The notes: generated by a model not told the origin, from the sequence alone. 64,000 nt of DNA from Vibrio sp. 99-70-13A1 (GCF_013114625.1 NZ_VTXD01000018.1:1-64000), one strand, 5' to 3'. Shown: positions 37,293-46,366, counted from the stretch's first letter. Numbers and translations: made by a program.

Positions 37293-37916
37293 ATGTTTAA
37301 ACCATTTTCTAAAATTATTGCTGCTGCCTTTGCCCTTCTAATTCTTGCAGGTTGCAGCGAAAACAGTGAGCCTCAAGAAGGGGCACAGTTTCAAAAGTTA
37401 CCTGTCGAGTTAACTGAATTTAACCTTGCACCGATTACTGAAGTCTTCTCTTTAAACTGTGGTCATTGCCGCACCATGGAAACCAACATTCCTGAAATTG
37501 AATCTCTGACTAATCAGAAAGTTGGTAAGGTTCATGTTACTTTCAATGAAAGTGCTCAAATCAGCGCGATGATTTTTTACACGGCCGTGATGCAACTGAA
37601 TGAAAACCCAAGCCATGATTTTATGGAAGACCTTTTCGCTGCAGTGCAAATGGGTGGCGATGTCACACCAGAACAGCGTCAATCAGCGTTAGAAACGGCT
37701 TTTACCTCTCGTAATTTAGTTAGCCCTTACCAGTTAAATAAAGAACAGCAAGTGGCTTTATTCCAATATATTGAAAAAGCACAAGAGATTTCAGTTCAGG
37801 GGCAAATCAACTCAGTTCCTGCTTTTATCGTTAACGGTAAATACCAAATTTTAACTGCAGGACATCAAGACATTAATGGTATTGCAGAAACCATTAATTA
37901 CTTACTTGCTAAGTAA
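37293..37916 (+). CDS. DsbA-like thiol-disulfide lipoprotein with a CGHC site
   Basis: A 207-residue lipoprotein (MFKPFSKIIAAAFALLILAGC). The thioredoxin fold has the active site CGHC (about residues 53-56), a helical insert as in DsbA, and the cis-Pro strand SVPAFIVNGKY. Standard DsbA has CPHC; CGHC is the dipeptide of protein disulfide isomerase, so the redox potential may differ. The start at 37293 gives a clean lipoprotein signal, while a longer frame from 37251 adds 14 residues before it. It lies 70 bases before an FKBP-type isomerase gene and may share its transcript, which makes a small envelope-folding pair. Confidence 0.85.
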   Translation: MFKPFSKIIAAAFALLILAGCSENSEPQEGAQFQKLPVELTEFNLAPITEVFSLNCGHCRTMETNIPEIESLTNQKVGKVHVTFNESAQISAMIFYTAVMQLNENPSHDFMEDLFAAVQMGGDVTPEQRQSALETAFTSRNLVSPYQLNKEQQVALFQYIEKAQEISVQGQINSVPAFIVNGKYQILTAGHQDINGIAETINYLLAK

Positions 37917-37986
37917 TTTGCGCAATACCTATGATTTAACTTAAATATCATTCGATTCAAAAAACAACCAAAGCTAGGCGTACACT

Positions 37987-38460
37987 ATGACCAAATTTAT
38001 TCTACCTGTTATTGTTTTCATTCTTGCAGGTTTCATGATTTACCGAACATGGACAAATCACAAAGCAGGCGAACAAAACATTGAAGTTGAGCAAAAATTC
38101 TTAGCTGAAAACGCTCAAAAAGAAGGGGTTATTACCACTGAAAGCGGCCTTCAATATCTTGTGCTTGTTGAAGGTACTGGTACTGAAAAACCACTTCCTA
38201 GCAACAAAGTTAAAGTGCATTATCACGGTACTTTGATTGATGGAACAGTTTTTGATAGCTCTGTTGATCGTAATGAACCAATTACATTTGGCGTTAAGCA
38301 AGTGATCAAAGGATGGCAAGAAGGTCTTCAATACATGGTCGTAGGCCAAAAAATTCGTCTATTTGTGCCAAGTAAACTTGGTTACGGAAAAGGTGGTTCA
38401 GGTCCTATCCCACCGTCTTATACTCTAATCTTTGATGTTGAGCTTCTTGAGATTCAATAA
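37987..38460 (+). CDS. Membrane-anchored FKBP-type peptidyl-prolyl isomerase
   Basis: A 157-residue protein. One N-terminal helix (about 4-19, [16 protein letters not shown]) is followed by a charged linker and a full FKBP domain (about 50-157: [64 protein letters not shown]). The aromatic and Asp residues of the active site are in place. Charges around the helix do not settle which side the domain faces. FkpA-like helpers work in the periplasm, and the lipoprotein oxidoreductase next door favours that side. Confidence 0.88.
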   Translation: MTKFILPVIVFILAGFMIYRTWTNHKAGEQNIEVEQKFLAENAQKEGVITTESGLQYLVLVEGTGTEKPLPSNKVKVHYHGTLIDGTVFDSSVDRNEPITFGVKQVIKGWQEGLQYMVVGQKIRLFVPSKLGYGKGGSGPIPPSYTLIFDVELLEIQ

Positions 38461-38490
38461 GTAATAGAGCTAGACAGCTAACTCAAATAG

Positions 38491-38530
38491 AAAAAGCCCC
38501 TTTGGTCTTGCGAACAAAGGGGCTTTTTAT
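38491..38530. terminator. Bidirectional terminator
   Basis: AAAAAGCCCCTTTG pairs with CAAAGGGGCTTTTT. It is shared by the convergent FKBP and M16-like genes. Confidence 0.88.
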
Positions 38531-38561
38531 TTGTCTGCTCCTTATGGAGCCAATGTGACTT

Positions 38562-39710
38562 TTATTTTGAAAGGCTAAGGTTCAGCGCAGAATCAAACTC
38601 TTCATGTTTTCCTTTCGATACATGCACCGAGCTGGCTTCTCCCCATACTTGATGGAGTGTTTCGTTGATGTCTGTCTCGCTCATGTGCGCGATATGGTAA
38701 TCAAAAAACATTAACTTATCAGATGGTTGAATATACACATCTTGGTTGATCACTGATGATGAAATGTCAGATGCTGTTTGAAGTAATGTTTGATCAAGCG
38801 CTTCTTTCAAATCAGTACGGATATAAACAAGCTCTTCCTTAAATTCATTTCTAGTAATACCAATATTAACGATATCTTCCACGGCTTCTTGCATCACTAA
38901 GTAGGCATTGTTGATATCCATTTCAGAGCTTAATTCGACAATTGTGGTTGTCATAATTTGCTCGTGAAATACAACCGTTTCAGCAGTGTTAATGCTGGTA
39001 AACATGATTTGTTTGTCTTGGTAAGCTTGCTCTAAACGGTGAGTTAAAGCTCGGTTTGAAATGTCACGTGTTAGTTTTTCACGTTGGGCTTTTTTACTGT
39101 CTTCTAAATCAACATTGCTAAGCACTGTCATTGAAATTGAAGTAGCAGATTTAGTGACATTAATGGTTAATTTTTCAAAACTAGGCGCCGCTGGACTTTC
39201 AATAGACTGAGAGTGTTCACGTTCAATTTCGATGTAACCGTCATTGTCCGCGAACGTCTTATAAAGAGTGCGTTTTAGTTTACCGGTTCTAAAATCACCT
39301 ACGATCACTAAAGAAACATTTTGATCATTAGTAGACACTTGTTCAACTTGGGTTTTCAATTCATCCATTGAATCAAACGCTTGCTGATCTGTTTCAAAGT
39401 TCAAAATGGTAGGCAGGCTCGGATTAAAGGCCGTTGTGATTTGAACGGCGACACCCTTGTGATCAGTCGGCATTAAGGTATAGCGAAGGTTGTCTGTTAA
39501 TAAGCCAGTATCCATTTGACGAGGCAATGCAATATCTACAGGCTCAAACCAAAGGTCATTATTTTGCTTTGCAGCACCCGTTTGCGGAAGTAGAGCCAAA
39601 ACTAATAGCGATGTGAGAGATGCGGTGCGGCGCGATACTGATGAAATACGAGTTAATAGCTGGTTAGCTAGAGAAGCGGTATATCGAGAAGGTGTTGAAA
39701 TACGGAGCAT
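38562..39710 (-). CDS. Shortened, probably inactive M16 (insulinase-type) peptidase homologue
   Basis: About 382 residues starting MLRISTPSRYTASL, with a long N-region and a hydrophobic segment ending QTGAA that could be a signal peptide. The segment LPRQMDTGLLTDNLRYTLMPT looks like the opening of periplasmic M16 peptidases. Normally the zinc site HxxEH would follow within about 60 residues, but here the text jumps to VSLVIVGDFRTGKLKRTLYKTF, which resembles the later part of that domain. No HxxEH or its inverse occurs anywhere. The remainder looks like the second M16 domain. It is open and in frame, so it may be a maintained non-catalytic partner rather than a fresh pseudogene. The ATG at 39710 has GAGG six bases upstream; the frame also extends to a TTG at 39731. 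Confidence 0.6.
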   Translation of the reverse strand: MLRISTPSRYTASLANQLLTRISSVSRRTASLTSLLVLALLPQTGAAKQNNDLWFEPVDIALPRQMDTGLLTDNLRYTLMPTDHKGVAVQITTAFNPSLPTILNFETDQQAFDSMDELKTQVEQVSTNDQNVSLVIVGDFRTGKLKRTLYKTFADNDGYIEIEREHSQSIESPAAPSFEKLTINVTKSATSISMTVLSNVDLEDSKKAQREKLTRDISNRALTHRLEQAYQDKQIMFTSINTAETVVFHEQIMTTTIVELSSEMDINNAYLVMQEAVEDIVNIGITRNEFKEELVYIRTDLKEALDQTLLQTASDISSSVINQDVYIQPSDKLMFFDYHIAHMSETDINETLHQVWGEASSVHVSKGKHEEFDSALNLSLSK

Positions 39711-40082
39711 AGACGACCTCAATAAAGGCAAATAAAAACCAGTAAGCGAAACATCTCACCTACTACTATTCGTTATTGAAGATTACTTATAATCGTCTCC
39801 GTGTTTGCCTGCAAATCCTTCCAACTATGACGTTGAGCAGCCCTTCTAGTAATAGAAGGTAAACCTGATGATGAGAATCTTATAAATTTTGCGAGATATT
39901 ATAGTCTTTATCTCAACACATCAATTGATATGATTTTTGTATATAACCTTATGCCGTACATTCTCAGTATTGAGAACTTCCCATCCGTAAAGTTCCATCT
40001 ATAATTTTTCATCTGTAATTTTCCGTCTAGAATTCTTTACCCATAAGTAGACGACTGGTCTAATTTACTATATCTTAAGCGC
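39711..40082. other. Divergent control region between the M16-like gene and the NemR-like gene
   Basis: Carries a small hairpin (CCTTCTA-GTAA-TAGAAGG, 39842-39859), three degenerate copies of a 14-base TTCCATCTATAATT-like unit (about 39998-40036), and the NemR-type operator at 40048. No gene is visible. Confidence 0.45.
40048..40062. promoter_or_regulatory. NemR-type operator in front of the repressor gene
   Basis: TAGAC-GACTG-GTCTA is a palindrome of TAGAC arms, 20 bases before the TetR-family start. The same 15-mer, with one change, precedes curA at 40811. Confidence 0.75.
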
Positions 40083-40673
40083 ATGAACGATAAAACAAAT
40101 GACACTCGACAACATATTCTAGATATCGGATATCAACTTATAGTGAATAAAGGCTTCACTAGCGTTGGTTTATCCGAACTGCTAAAAGTAGCTGGAGTAC
40201 CGAAAGGATCTTTTTACCATTACTTCAAATCCAAAGAGCAATTTGGTGAAGCGCTGATCTTAGATTATTTCGAGCAATATATGACCCGAATTGACTCTAT
40301 TTTGGTCTATGGTGACGGCTCACATTATGAGCGTCTCAACCACTATTTTTCACAGTGGCTTAAAATAGACTCAGGTACCTGTAACGCACACAAATGCTTG
40401 GTAGTTAAATTAAGTGCTGAAGTTTCAGATCTATCGGATTCTATGCGCCAGGCACTATTTCAAGGTGCAGATAAGATCACCTTTGCACTTCAGACATGTA
40501 TCGAATCTGGAGTACAAGATGGTTCAATACGCGTCAAAGACAGCCATGAAGCCGCCCAAAGCCTTTATGCCTTATGGCTAGGTTCTAGTTTACTAAGTAA
40601 GTTAAGCCAGAATACGCAGAGCCTAGAGTTGGCTCTAAAAACAACAGAAAAGCTGTTACACGAATCAAGCTAA
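40083..40673 (+). CDS. nemR: NemR-like TetR-family repressor
   Basis: A 196-residue repressor. The helix-turn-helix at the N-terminus (VGLSELLKVAGVPKGSFYHYFKSKEQFG) is nearly that of E. coli NemR as I recall it. The key redox Cys of NemR (SGCLTVKLSAEV in E. coli) is matched by HKCLVVKLSAEV (about residue 106). So it probably senses electrophiles or reactive chlorine by Cys oxidation. A second Cys lies close by (GTCNAHKC). A palindromic operator sits just before its own gene and again before curA, giving a simple autoregulated circuit with the curA-GST pair. Confidence 0.85.
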   Translation: MNDKTNDTRQHILDIGYQLIVNKGFTSVGLSELLKVAGVPKGSFYHYFKSKEQFGEALILDYFEQYMTRIDSILVYGDGSHYERLNHYFSQWLKIDSGTCNAHKCLVVKLSAEVSDLSDSMRQALFQGADKITFALQTCIESGVQDGSIRVKDSHEAAQSLYALWLGSSLLSKLSQNTQSLELALKTTEKLLHESS

Positions 40674-40685
40674 TTTCATTAAGTT

Positions 40686-40733
40686 GAGATAGAGATAGAG
40701 ATAGAGATAGAGATAGAGATAGAGATAGAGATA
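40686..40733. repeat. Tandem repeat, 8 x 6 bp (GAGATA)
   Basis: Eight perfect hexamers starting 12 bases after the nemR stop and before its terminator. Confidence 0.95.
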
Positions 40734-40758
40734 GATTTCAGCTTATAGCAATTAAATT

Positions 40759-40798
40759 CCGCCACTGCTATTTACGATTAAATACTTGGCGGTTTTTT
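40759..40798 (+). terminator. Terminator after nemR
   Basis: CCGCCA pairs with TGGCGG around an inner ATTTA/TAAAT stem, followed by six T. It separates nemR from curA, so curA must use its own promoter with the second operator. Confidence 0.7.
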
Positions 40799-40810
40799 AG
40801 GAATAAACAC

Positions 40811-40825
40811 TAGACGACTGGTCTG
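40811..40825. promoter_or_regulatory. NemR-type operator in front of curA
   Basis: TAGAC-GACTG-GTCTG repeats the nemR-proximal operator with one mismatch in 15. It lies about 22 bases before the curA start, placing it over the expected promoter. Confidence 0.75.
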
Positions 40826-40847
40826 ATTATAATATCAAGGACATCCA

Positions 40848-41879
40848 ATGACTGAACAAACAAACCGCCAAATAGTTTTAGCATCACGCCCACAAGGTGC
40901 TCCTATTCATTCAAACTTCCGTTTAGAAAACGTTGCAGCGCCTAGCATTCAAGATGGTGAAGTACTACTACGCAGTGTTTACCTTTCACTTGACCCATAT
41001 ATGCGTGGGCGAATGAGTGATGCGAAATCTTACGCAGATCCGGTAGCGATTGATGAGGTGATGGTAGGCGCAACAGTTTGCCAAGTAGAAGAGTCACAAC
41101 ATGCCGATTATGAAGTAGGTGAATGGGTGTTGGCTTATACAGGATGGCAAGATTTCGGTGTTTCTGATGGCGAAGGTCTGATCAAGTTAGGCAAGCAACC
41201 TTCTCACCCTTCATACGCGTTGGGTATTATGGGTATGCCAGGTTTCACTGCGTATATGGGTTTATTGGATATTGGTCAGCCGAAGCAAGGTGACACATTG
41301 GTTGTGGCTGCGGCTACTGGACCCGTTGGCGCAACTGTTGGTCAAATTGGTAAGCTCAAAGGCTGCCGTGTTATTGGTGTCGCTGGCGGTGAAGAAAAAT
41401 GTCGTTACGCTAAAGAAGTACTAGGGTTTGATGAATGTATCGACCACAAAGCGGATGATTTTTCACAACAGCTTGAAGCAGCATGTGACAAAGGCATAGA
41501 TGTTTACTTTGAAAATGTCGGTGGCAAAGTCTTTGATGCTGTGATGCCTTTATTAAATACAGGCGCTCGCATTCCAGTTTGTGGGCTTATCTCTCAATAC
41601 AATGCGACATCACTGCCTGAAGGTCCTGATCGCATGTCTACCCTTGTGGCGACTCTTCTGATCAAACGCATTAAGATGCAAGGTTTCATCATCTTTGATG
41701 ACTACGCACATCGCTACAATGAGTTTGCAACTCAAATGACTGAGTGGCTTGCACAAGGAAAAATTCAGTACCGTGAACATATGATTGACGGTTTAGAAAA
41801 TGCGCCAGAATCTTTCATGGGTTTACTCGAAGGTAAGAACTTCGGAAAGCTTGTGATTAAAACTAACGAAGCGAAATAA
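40848..41879 (+). CDS. curA: NADPH-dependent enone reductase, CurA type
   Basis: A 343-residue medium-chain reductase that saturates activated C=C bonds with NADPH; the E. coli homologue reduces curcumin. It matches CurA across its length: NRQIVLASRPQGAPIHSNFRL at the N-terminus, LSLDPYMRGRMSD, LGIMGMPGFTAYMGLLDIG, the dinucleotide-binding VVAAATGPVGATVGQ, VYFENVGGKVFDAV and the closing GKNFGKLVIK. It lies 33 bases before the GST gene, so the two are co-transcribed. Control by the NemR-like operator suggests a role in detoxifying reactive carbonyl compounds. Confidence 0.93.
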   Translation: MTEQTNRQIVLASRPQGAPIHSNFRLENVAAPSIQDGEVLLRSVYLSLDPYMRGRMSDAKSYADPVAIDEVMVGATVCQVEESQHADYEVGEWVLAYTGWQDFGVSDGEGLIKLGKQPSHPSYALGIMGMPGFTAYMGLLDIGQPKQGDTLVVAAATGPVGATVGQIGKLKGCRVIGVAGGEEKCRYAKEVLGFDECIDHKADDFSQQLEAACDKGIDVYFENVGGKVFDAVMPLLNTGARIPVCGLISQYNATSLPEGPDRMSTLVATLLIKRIKMQGFIIFDDYAHRYNEFATQMTEWLAQGKIQYREHMIDGLENAPESFMGLLEGKNFGKLVIKTNEAK

Positions 41880-41912
41880 ATTCCGCTCGCTAACGATATA
41901 AGAAGGCAGCAC

Positions 41913-42533
41913 ATGATTACATTACACCACCTGAATAAATCTCGTTCGAAAAGAATTATCTGGCTTTTGGAAGAACTTGGGGTTGAGTACCAAATCAAAC
42001 CTTACCAAAGAGACAGTGTCACGTTTCTTGCACCTCCAGAGCTAAAAGCGGTTCACCCACTGGGTAAATCGCCTGTTATTGAAGACAACGGCGTTGTGAT
42101 TACGGAATCAGGAGCAATCACTGAATACTTAATTGATAAATATGGTGCTGGCAAGTTTTCACCAAGCCGTGGGACTTCAGAATATGTTGAATATTCTCAA
42201 TGGCTTCACTTTGCTGAAAGCTCAGGCATCTTGCCTTTATTATTGAAAGTATTTGTCCTGAAAGACGGCTGCGAAACCAATTTTCTGAATGACTATGCCG
42301 ATATTGAAACTGCAAAAGTCATGGCATATGTGAATGATTCTCTTCAAGAGAAAACGTATTTCGTGGCGGAGCAATTAACTGGCGCGGATTTCATGATGTC
42401 ATTCATTATCGAAATTCTAGAAGCCAATGGTTCGATGCATCTTTATCCAAATATTGAGCTGTACGCTAAGCAAATACAGTCCCATGCGGCTTATCAAAAA
42501 GCGAACACTATTGAGATAGAGCATTCCGCTTAA
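41913..42533 (+). CDS. Glutathione S-transferase family protein
   Basis: A 206-residue protein with an N-terminal thioredoxin-like domain (ITLHHLNKSRSKRIIWLLEELGVEY; the SRS before K may hold the catalytic Ser), the cis-Pro site GKSPVIED and the glutathione-contact TESGAITEYLID. A helical C-terminal domain follows (VAEQLTGADFMMSFIIEILEA). The start has AAGG six to seven bases upstream. Together with curA it would attach glutathione to electrophiles sensed by NemR. Confidence 0.9.
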   Translation: MITLHHLNKSRSKRIIWLLEELGVEYQIKPYQRDSVTFLAPPELKAVHPLGKSPVIEDNGVVITESGAITEYLIDKYGAGKFSPSRGTSEYVEYSQWLHFAESSGILPLLLKVFVLKDGCETNFLNDYADIETAKVMAYVNDSLQEKTYFVAEQLTGADFMMSFIIEILEANGSMHLYPNIELYAKQIQSHAAYQKANTIEIEHSA

Positions 42534-42746
42534 GCTTGTCTTAGTTCTTGTCTCGACTCTTGGTTTTGCTTAACTAAGATTTCATCCCTCATTAGGATAA
42601 TGATTAGGGGCAAGAATCCATTTGATAACAGAAGCCGATTAAAAACAGAAGCCAATTGTCATTAACCTGTACTTTTGGCTTCTCATTCTCTCCAAATTCG
42701 TCAACAATACTGCTCTAGTTAACCTCGCGATTTGAGTTTTATTTTA

Positions 42747-44474
42747 ATGTCGATGTCTGAACCAAAGAACTGCTTTACTCCCCTGCCTTCAAGCAGTCAC
42801 TTCACGTTGCCAAAGCGTTTCACTTTTCCTTATTACTATACACCTCACCCAATTGCCGATATCGCAGCGTCTCTGTTACAGGAGCGCCTTACCGCGATTG
42901 CCGTAGATGACAGTGCTATTGGTAATTTATACGCGGTTTTAGTTGTGCGAAATGCACAAGGTGAATTAGGTTATCTATCTGCATTTTCAGGGTTGGATTT
43001 ACAGCCTCAGCTGGTTGATCCATTAAGCGAAATTACGTTTGTTCCTGCTGTTTTTGATTCCATGAAGTATCAACAAGAACATCAACATGATTTTGAAAAT
43101 CTAACAAAGGTCATCGCACAACTCGACGGTTTAGAGAAGCAGAACCTTCTTGTACAGCTCATCGACAACCTGAAAGCAACTCAAGCTCAAGCAGAACTCG
43201 CACTAAAACAAAAGCAGCAGCAAATATCTGAAAATAAAGCCAATCGAAAAGCAACTCGAAAGCAGGCTGAACTGAACCTTTCAGAGACTGAAGTTGCCGA
43301 TCTTATTAAGCAATTAGGTATCCAAAGTAGCCAAGAGAAACGTGAATTAAAATCTCTCAAATCGCAACTAAATGCTCAAGTCGAACATGCTCAATCACTG
43401 TTAGATAATCAGCAGCTCTCTATTAGTTCAATTGAAGAAACGAAGGCAAAATTGGAACAAGATTTAGAGCAGGCACGATTAGCAAGCTACCAGTTCCATA
43501 ATAAAGATGGTCACATAAAGTCCCTTGATAAGTTACTCAGTAGGCAAGTGCTCGATGGGCAAGCACATAATGAACAGGTACTTAATGGACAATCGGCTAT
43601 TCCTGGTACTGGAGACTGCTGTTGCCCCAAGTTACTCAATTACGCCTTTCAGCATAACCTTACGCCAATTGCATTAACTGAGTTTTGGTGGGGAATAGCG
43701 CCGCAAGCTGAAATTAGACAGCACAAAAATCTATACCCCGTATGCCAAAGCAAATGTTTTGAAATACTGGAGCATATGCTTGAAGGAATAGAGTTGGATG
43801 AAAATCCACTTATAGTGACGCCATCCGTAGGGAAAACCTTCGATACCATCTATGAAGATGCAGATTTTATTGTCGTCAATAAGCCCGAGGAATTCCTTTC
43901 TGTGCCGGGTAAGTTTATTGAAGACTCCATCTATACCCGCGTGAAAGCACTTTACCCAAATGCAACGGGGCCTTTGATTGTCCATAGGCTAGATATGTCG
44001 ACTTCAGGCTTGCTGGTATTGGCTCTGACTGCTGAAGCAAATAAACATATACAGAAGCAATTTATCGACCGCACAGTCGAGAAGCGTTACACAGCACTGA
44101 TTGATGGGTTAATCGAAACAGATTCTGGAACGGTGAACTTACCTCTACGAGGTGATATGACAGATAGACCAAGACAACTGGTTTGCCACCAGCACGGGCG
44201 TACAGCTGAAACCAAATGGGAAGTGATCGCTAGGAACAAAGCAACTAGCGCATCACCAGCTAACACGACAAAAGTATACCTTTACCCTAAAACGGGGCGA
44301 ACTCATCAATTACGAGTTCATTGCGCTCATGTGAGTGGCTTAGGTTTGCCGATTACTGGTGATGATCTGTATGGCTTTAAGCGCGACCGCTTGTATTTGC
44401 ATGCTGGGTATTTGAAATTTTCCCATCCAGCAACAGGAGAGATGATGGAGTTTGAAGTAGACGCTAATTTCTAA
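42747..44474 (+). CDS. RluA-family pseudouridine synthase with a long N-terminal extension
   Basis: About 575 residues. The C-terminal third (about 365-575) is a pseudouridine synthase with the catalytic HRLDMSTSGLLVLAL (Asp of RLD), EKRYTALIDG, and PKTGRTHQLRVHCAH. Ahead of it lie a unique domain (about 30-130), a charged coiled coil (about 140-250, with KQKQQQISENKANRKATRKQ), and a Cys-containing stretch (CCCPKLL and CQSKC). This architecture occurs in Vibrio and relatives; the RNA target is not known to me. The start is unsure: ATGs at 42747 and 42753, and a TTG at 42732, are in frame, none with a strong ribosome site. Confidence 0.85.
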   Translation: MSMSEPKNCFTPLPSSSHFTLPKRFTFPYYYTPHPIADIAASLLQERLTAIAVDDSAIGNLYAVLVVRNAQGELGYLSAFSGLDLQPQLVDPLSEITFVPAVFDSMKYQQEHQHDFENLTKVIAQLDGLEKQNLLVQLIDNLKATQAQAELALKQKQQQISENKANRKATRKQAELNLSETEVADLIKQLGIQSSQEKRELKSLKSQLNAQVEHAQSLLDNQQLSISSIEETKAKLEQDLEQARLASYQFHNKDGHIKSLDKLLSRQVLDGQAHNEQVLNGQSAIPGTGDCCCPKLLNYAFQHNLTPIALTEFWWGIAPQAEIRQHKNLYPVCQSKCFEILEHMLEGIELDENPLIVTPSVGKTFDTIYEDADFIVVNKPEEFLSVPGKFIEDSIYTRVKALYPNATGPLIVHRLDMSTSGLLVLALTAEANKHIQKQFIDRTVEKRYTALIDGLIETDSGTVNLPLRGDMTDRPRQLVCHQHGRTAETKWEVIARNKATSASPANTTKVYLYPKTGRTHQLRVHCAHVSGLGLPITGDDLYGFKRDRLYLHAGYLKFSHPATGEMMEFEVDANF

Positions 44475-44487
44475 TCGAACCGAGTGT

Positions 44488-44601
<114 letters not shown>

Positions 44602-44682
44602 TATATCGCGGTAAGCTAATTAGAACAATACTTCCTTTATGCGTGTCACTTTGGTTACCAACAACGAACGGTCACTAGCTTG

Positions 44683-45420
44683 TTAATCAGTAAATTTATA
44701 AGCAACACCTAGGCTCATCGCCCAACCAAGATCACGCTGAACTAAAGGGCTGTTAGAATCATGTGATTCCAGCTCGAACTTAGCTAATGCAAGCCATTGA
44801 GGTGCGAAGGTATAAATCCCAATCAAGCCACCTTGATATACCCACGTGGAGCCTGAGTTATGAGCACTGAGCCCAGAGGCGGCAGATTCTGTCGCAGAGA
44901 TGTTATACAAGTGCTGAGATAATTTTTTATCTCGATAATCCACCTCAACATAAGGTGTGAGAGTCAGGTTTGGGATTGGTGTATCAAAGCTTCTTCCTAA
45001 ATGCGCTTGCACTTCATAACCATCATGTACACTGGAAACATCATGTAGGAATGTAATTCGTGCGCCAACCGTACCAATGGTTAGCCCTAACTCTCCACTG
45101 CCATCTCTATTTTCTATCCCTGTTGGAATATCTTCAAAGTCATCAGATACTTCTGCAAACCGCCATTGGCCAGAGATTCCTACATAGGGCAGTACAGAGA
45201 CATTCACCAGACTACCATCTACAAAACCATACTTACCGTTATAAAATAGATTCGGCTCAGGACTAATACTCGCTTCATCTTCATCAGAAAAAACAGACTC
45301 TCCATATGAACCACTTAGCCCGATAAATCCGTAATCGTAATATTGCTCATCAGCTACAGCCATGAAAGGTGTAATAGCTAAACATAGTAAGCTGCATTTC
45401 AGTTTGTTTGCTCTATTCAT
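44683..45420 (-). CDS. MipA/OmpV-family outer membrane protein
   Basis: About 245 residues. A signal peptide (LKCSLLCLAITPFMAVA, cut before DEQ) leads into a beta-barrel rich in alternating aromatic and polar strands, with the usual C-terminal aromatic pattern (GVAYKFTD). The blocks GFIGLSGSYGES, NGKYGFVDG, ELGLTIGTVGARITF and TLTPYVEVDYRDKKLS fit the MipA/OmpV family. OmpV-type proteins are common in Vibrio, and some are linked to salt or host contact. The start at 45420 has AAGGA eight bases upstream; a longer frame from 45465 is rejected. Confidence 0.85.
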   Translation of the reverse strand: MNRANKLKCSLLCLAITPFMAVADEQYYDYGFIGLSGSYGESVFSDEDEASISPEPNLFYNGKYGFVDGSLVNVSVLPYVGISGQWRFAEVSDDFEDIPTGIENRDGSGELGLTIGTVGARITFLHDVSSVHDGYEVQAHLGRSFDTPIPNLTLTPYVEVDYRDKKLSQHLYNISATESAASGLSAHNSGSTWVYQGGLIGIYTFAPQWLALAKFELESHDSNSPLVQRDLGWAMSLGVAYKFTD

Positions 45421-45649
45421 GTTGATGTTCCTTCGTCGACTATTCTCTATATGAACCGTCAACAAAGGAAAAAATTACACAGCAAGATTAGATTTTTTAT
45501 ACAAGTCATAATTAATATAGGCTTCAAAATCCTATTAACCCGCTAACTGACTTATTTTTATGGAGGTTTGACTGTGATTTCAATCAACATACTTAAATGA
45601 TTATTTCTATGAATCAAATAGCCACAGGAGTCGATTAGGGTTAGAGATA

Positions 45650-45796
45650 ATGAAGTTTTCTGGGATGTATGAAGAAGACATGTCAAATTGGCATCAGCAG
45701 TTTGAACGAATGGAAACCGATGCTCACCAAGAGTTTTTAGTATTTTTAGGGATAGTAAGCAACGAGATAAACAGATTAGCGAACTTGGCTGAGTAG
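45650..45796 (+). CDS. Small hypothetical protein, 48 residues
   Basis: Starts MKFSGMYEEDMSNWHQQFER and ends NRLANLAE. It is acidic, helix-prone, and has no signal or membrane segment. An AGGG lies about ten bases before the ATG. It fully overlaps an 81-codon frame on the other strand (45558-45803), whose composition looks random, so I prefer this one. A short tandem array follows 30 bases after the stop, as for other genes here. Function unknown. Confidence 0.45.
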   Translation: MKFSGMYEEDMSNWHQQFERMETDAHQEFLVFLGIVSNEINRLANLAE

Positions 45797-45825
45797 AATT
45801 CAACCAAGTAGAGTAGAGCTAAGTT

Positions 45826-45861
45826 AGAGTCAGAGTCAGAGTCAGAGTCAGAGTCAGAGTC
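45826..45861. repeat. Tandem repeat, 6 x 6 bp (AGAGTC)
   Basis: Six perfect hexamers, 30 bases after the stop of the small ORF. Confidence 0.95.
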
Positions 45862-45936
45862 AGAGCTATGATGTATTGCCTATGAAATACTTAAAGCGAG
45901 CTCAAAGCTCAATTTATATAAACGCAAAAGTTCGAT

Positions 45937-46227
45937 TTACATATTTTCTGTGCGTTCCACAACACATTCATAAGATCCCATTTCGAATTCACGACAAATC
46001 CAAGGGCGGTTTTCGTAAATAGAGCACATTAATGTTTCACGATCTAATGCTGAGCACCAGCCGTCATCAAGCCGAAGCATGGTTTCCCCGCCCCACTCAT
46101 CAAATGCGATGTGTTCTTCAGGTACACCTGTATCAGTAATGATCATCACTTCTAAACGGCAGCAGCAAGCTTGGCAGTTTCCACAGGTTACTTCAGGCTC
46201 GGTAATGTTCTTAACTTCTATGCTCAT
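45937..46227 (-). CDS. YkgJ-type cysteine-cluster protein
   Basis: A 96-residue protein with the zinc- or iron-chelating CxxCxxCC cluster (CGNCQACCCRLE, about 16-27), then WCSALDRETLMCSIYENRPWICREF with three more Cys. This is the CxxCxCC family pattern of UPF0153/YkgJ. The function is unknown, but a metal-binding site is likely. It is a single gene. Confidence 0.85.
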   Translation of the reverse strand: MSIEVKNITEPEVTCGNCQACCCRLEVMIITDTGVPEEHIAFDEWGGETMLRLDDGWCSALDRETLMCSIYENRPWICREFEMGSYECVVERTENM

Positions 46228-46366
46228 ATTAAACTACATAATACTCAATTGCCGTATAGTAGTCGAAAGCGGTTCAGACTGCTATCTGTAGATGATTAAC
46301 TTCATCGAAATGCTACACATCAGCTCAGGGAGGTGTGATAGACACCACTTATCAAGGTTAACTAAG

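Noticed and set aside
40686..40733. CRISPR array (also considered at 13068 and 44491)
   Set aside because: Units are 6-8 bp with no spacers, and no cas genes are present; these are simple tandem repeats.
45558..45803. 81-codon frame on the minus strand
   Set aside because: It is antisense to a 48-codon plus-strand ORF with more protein-like composition; its own sequence has no domain or signal and no ribosome site was seen.
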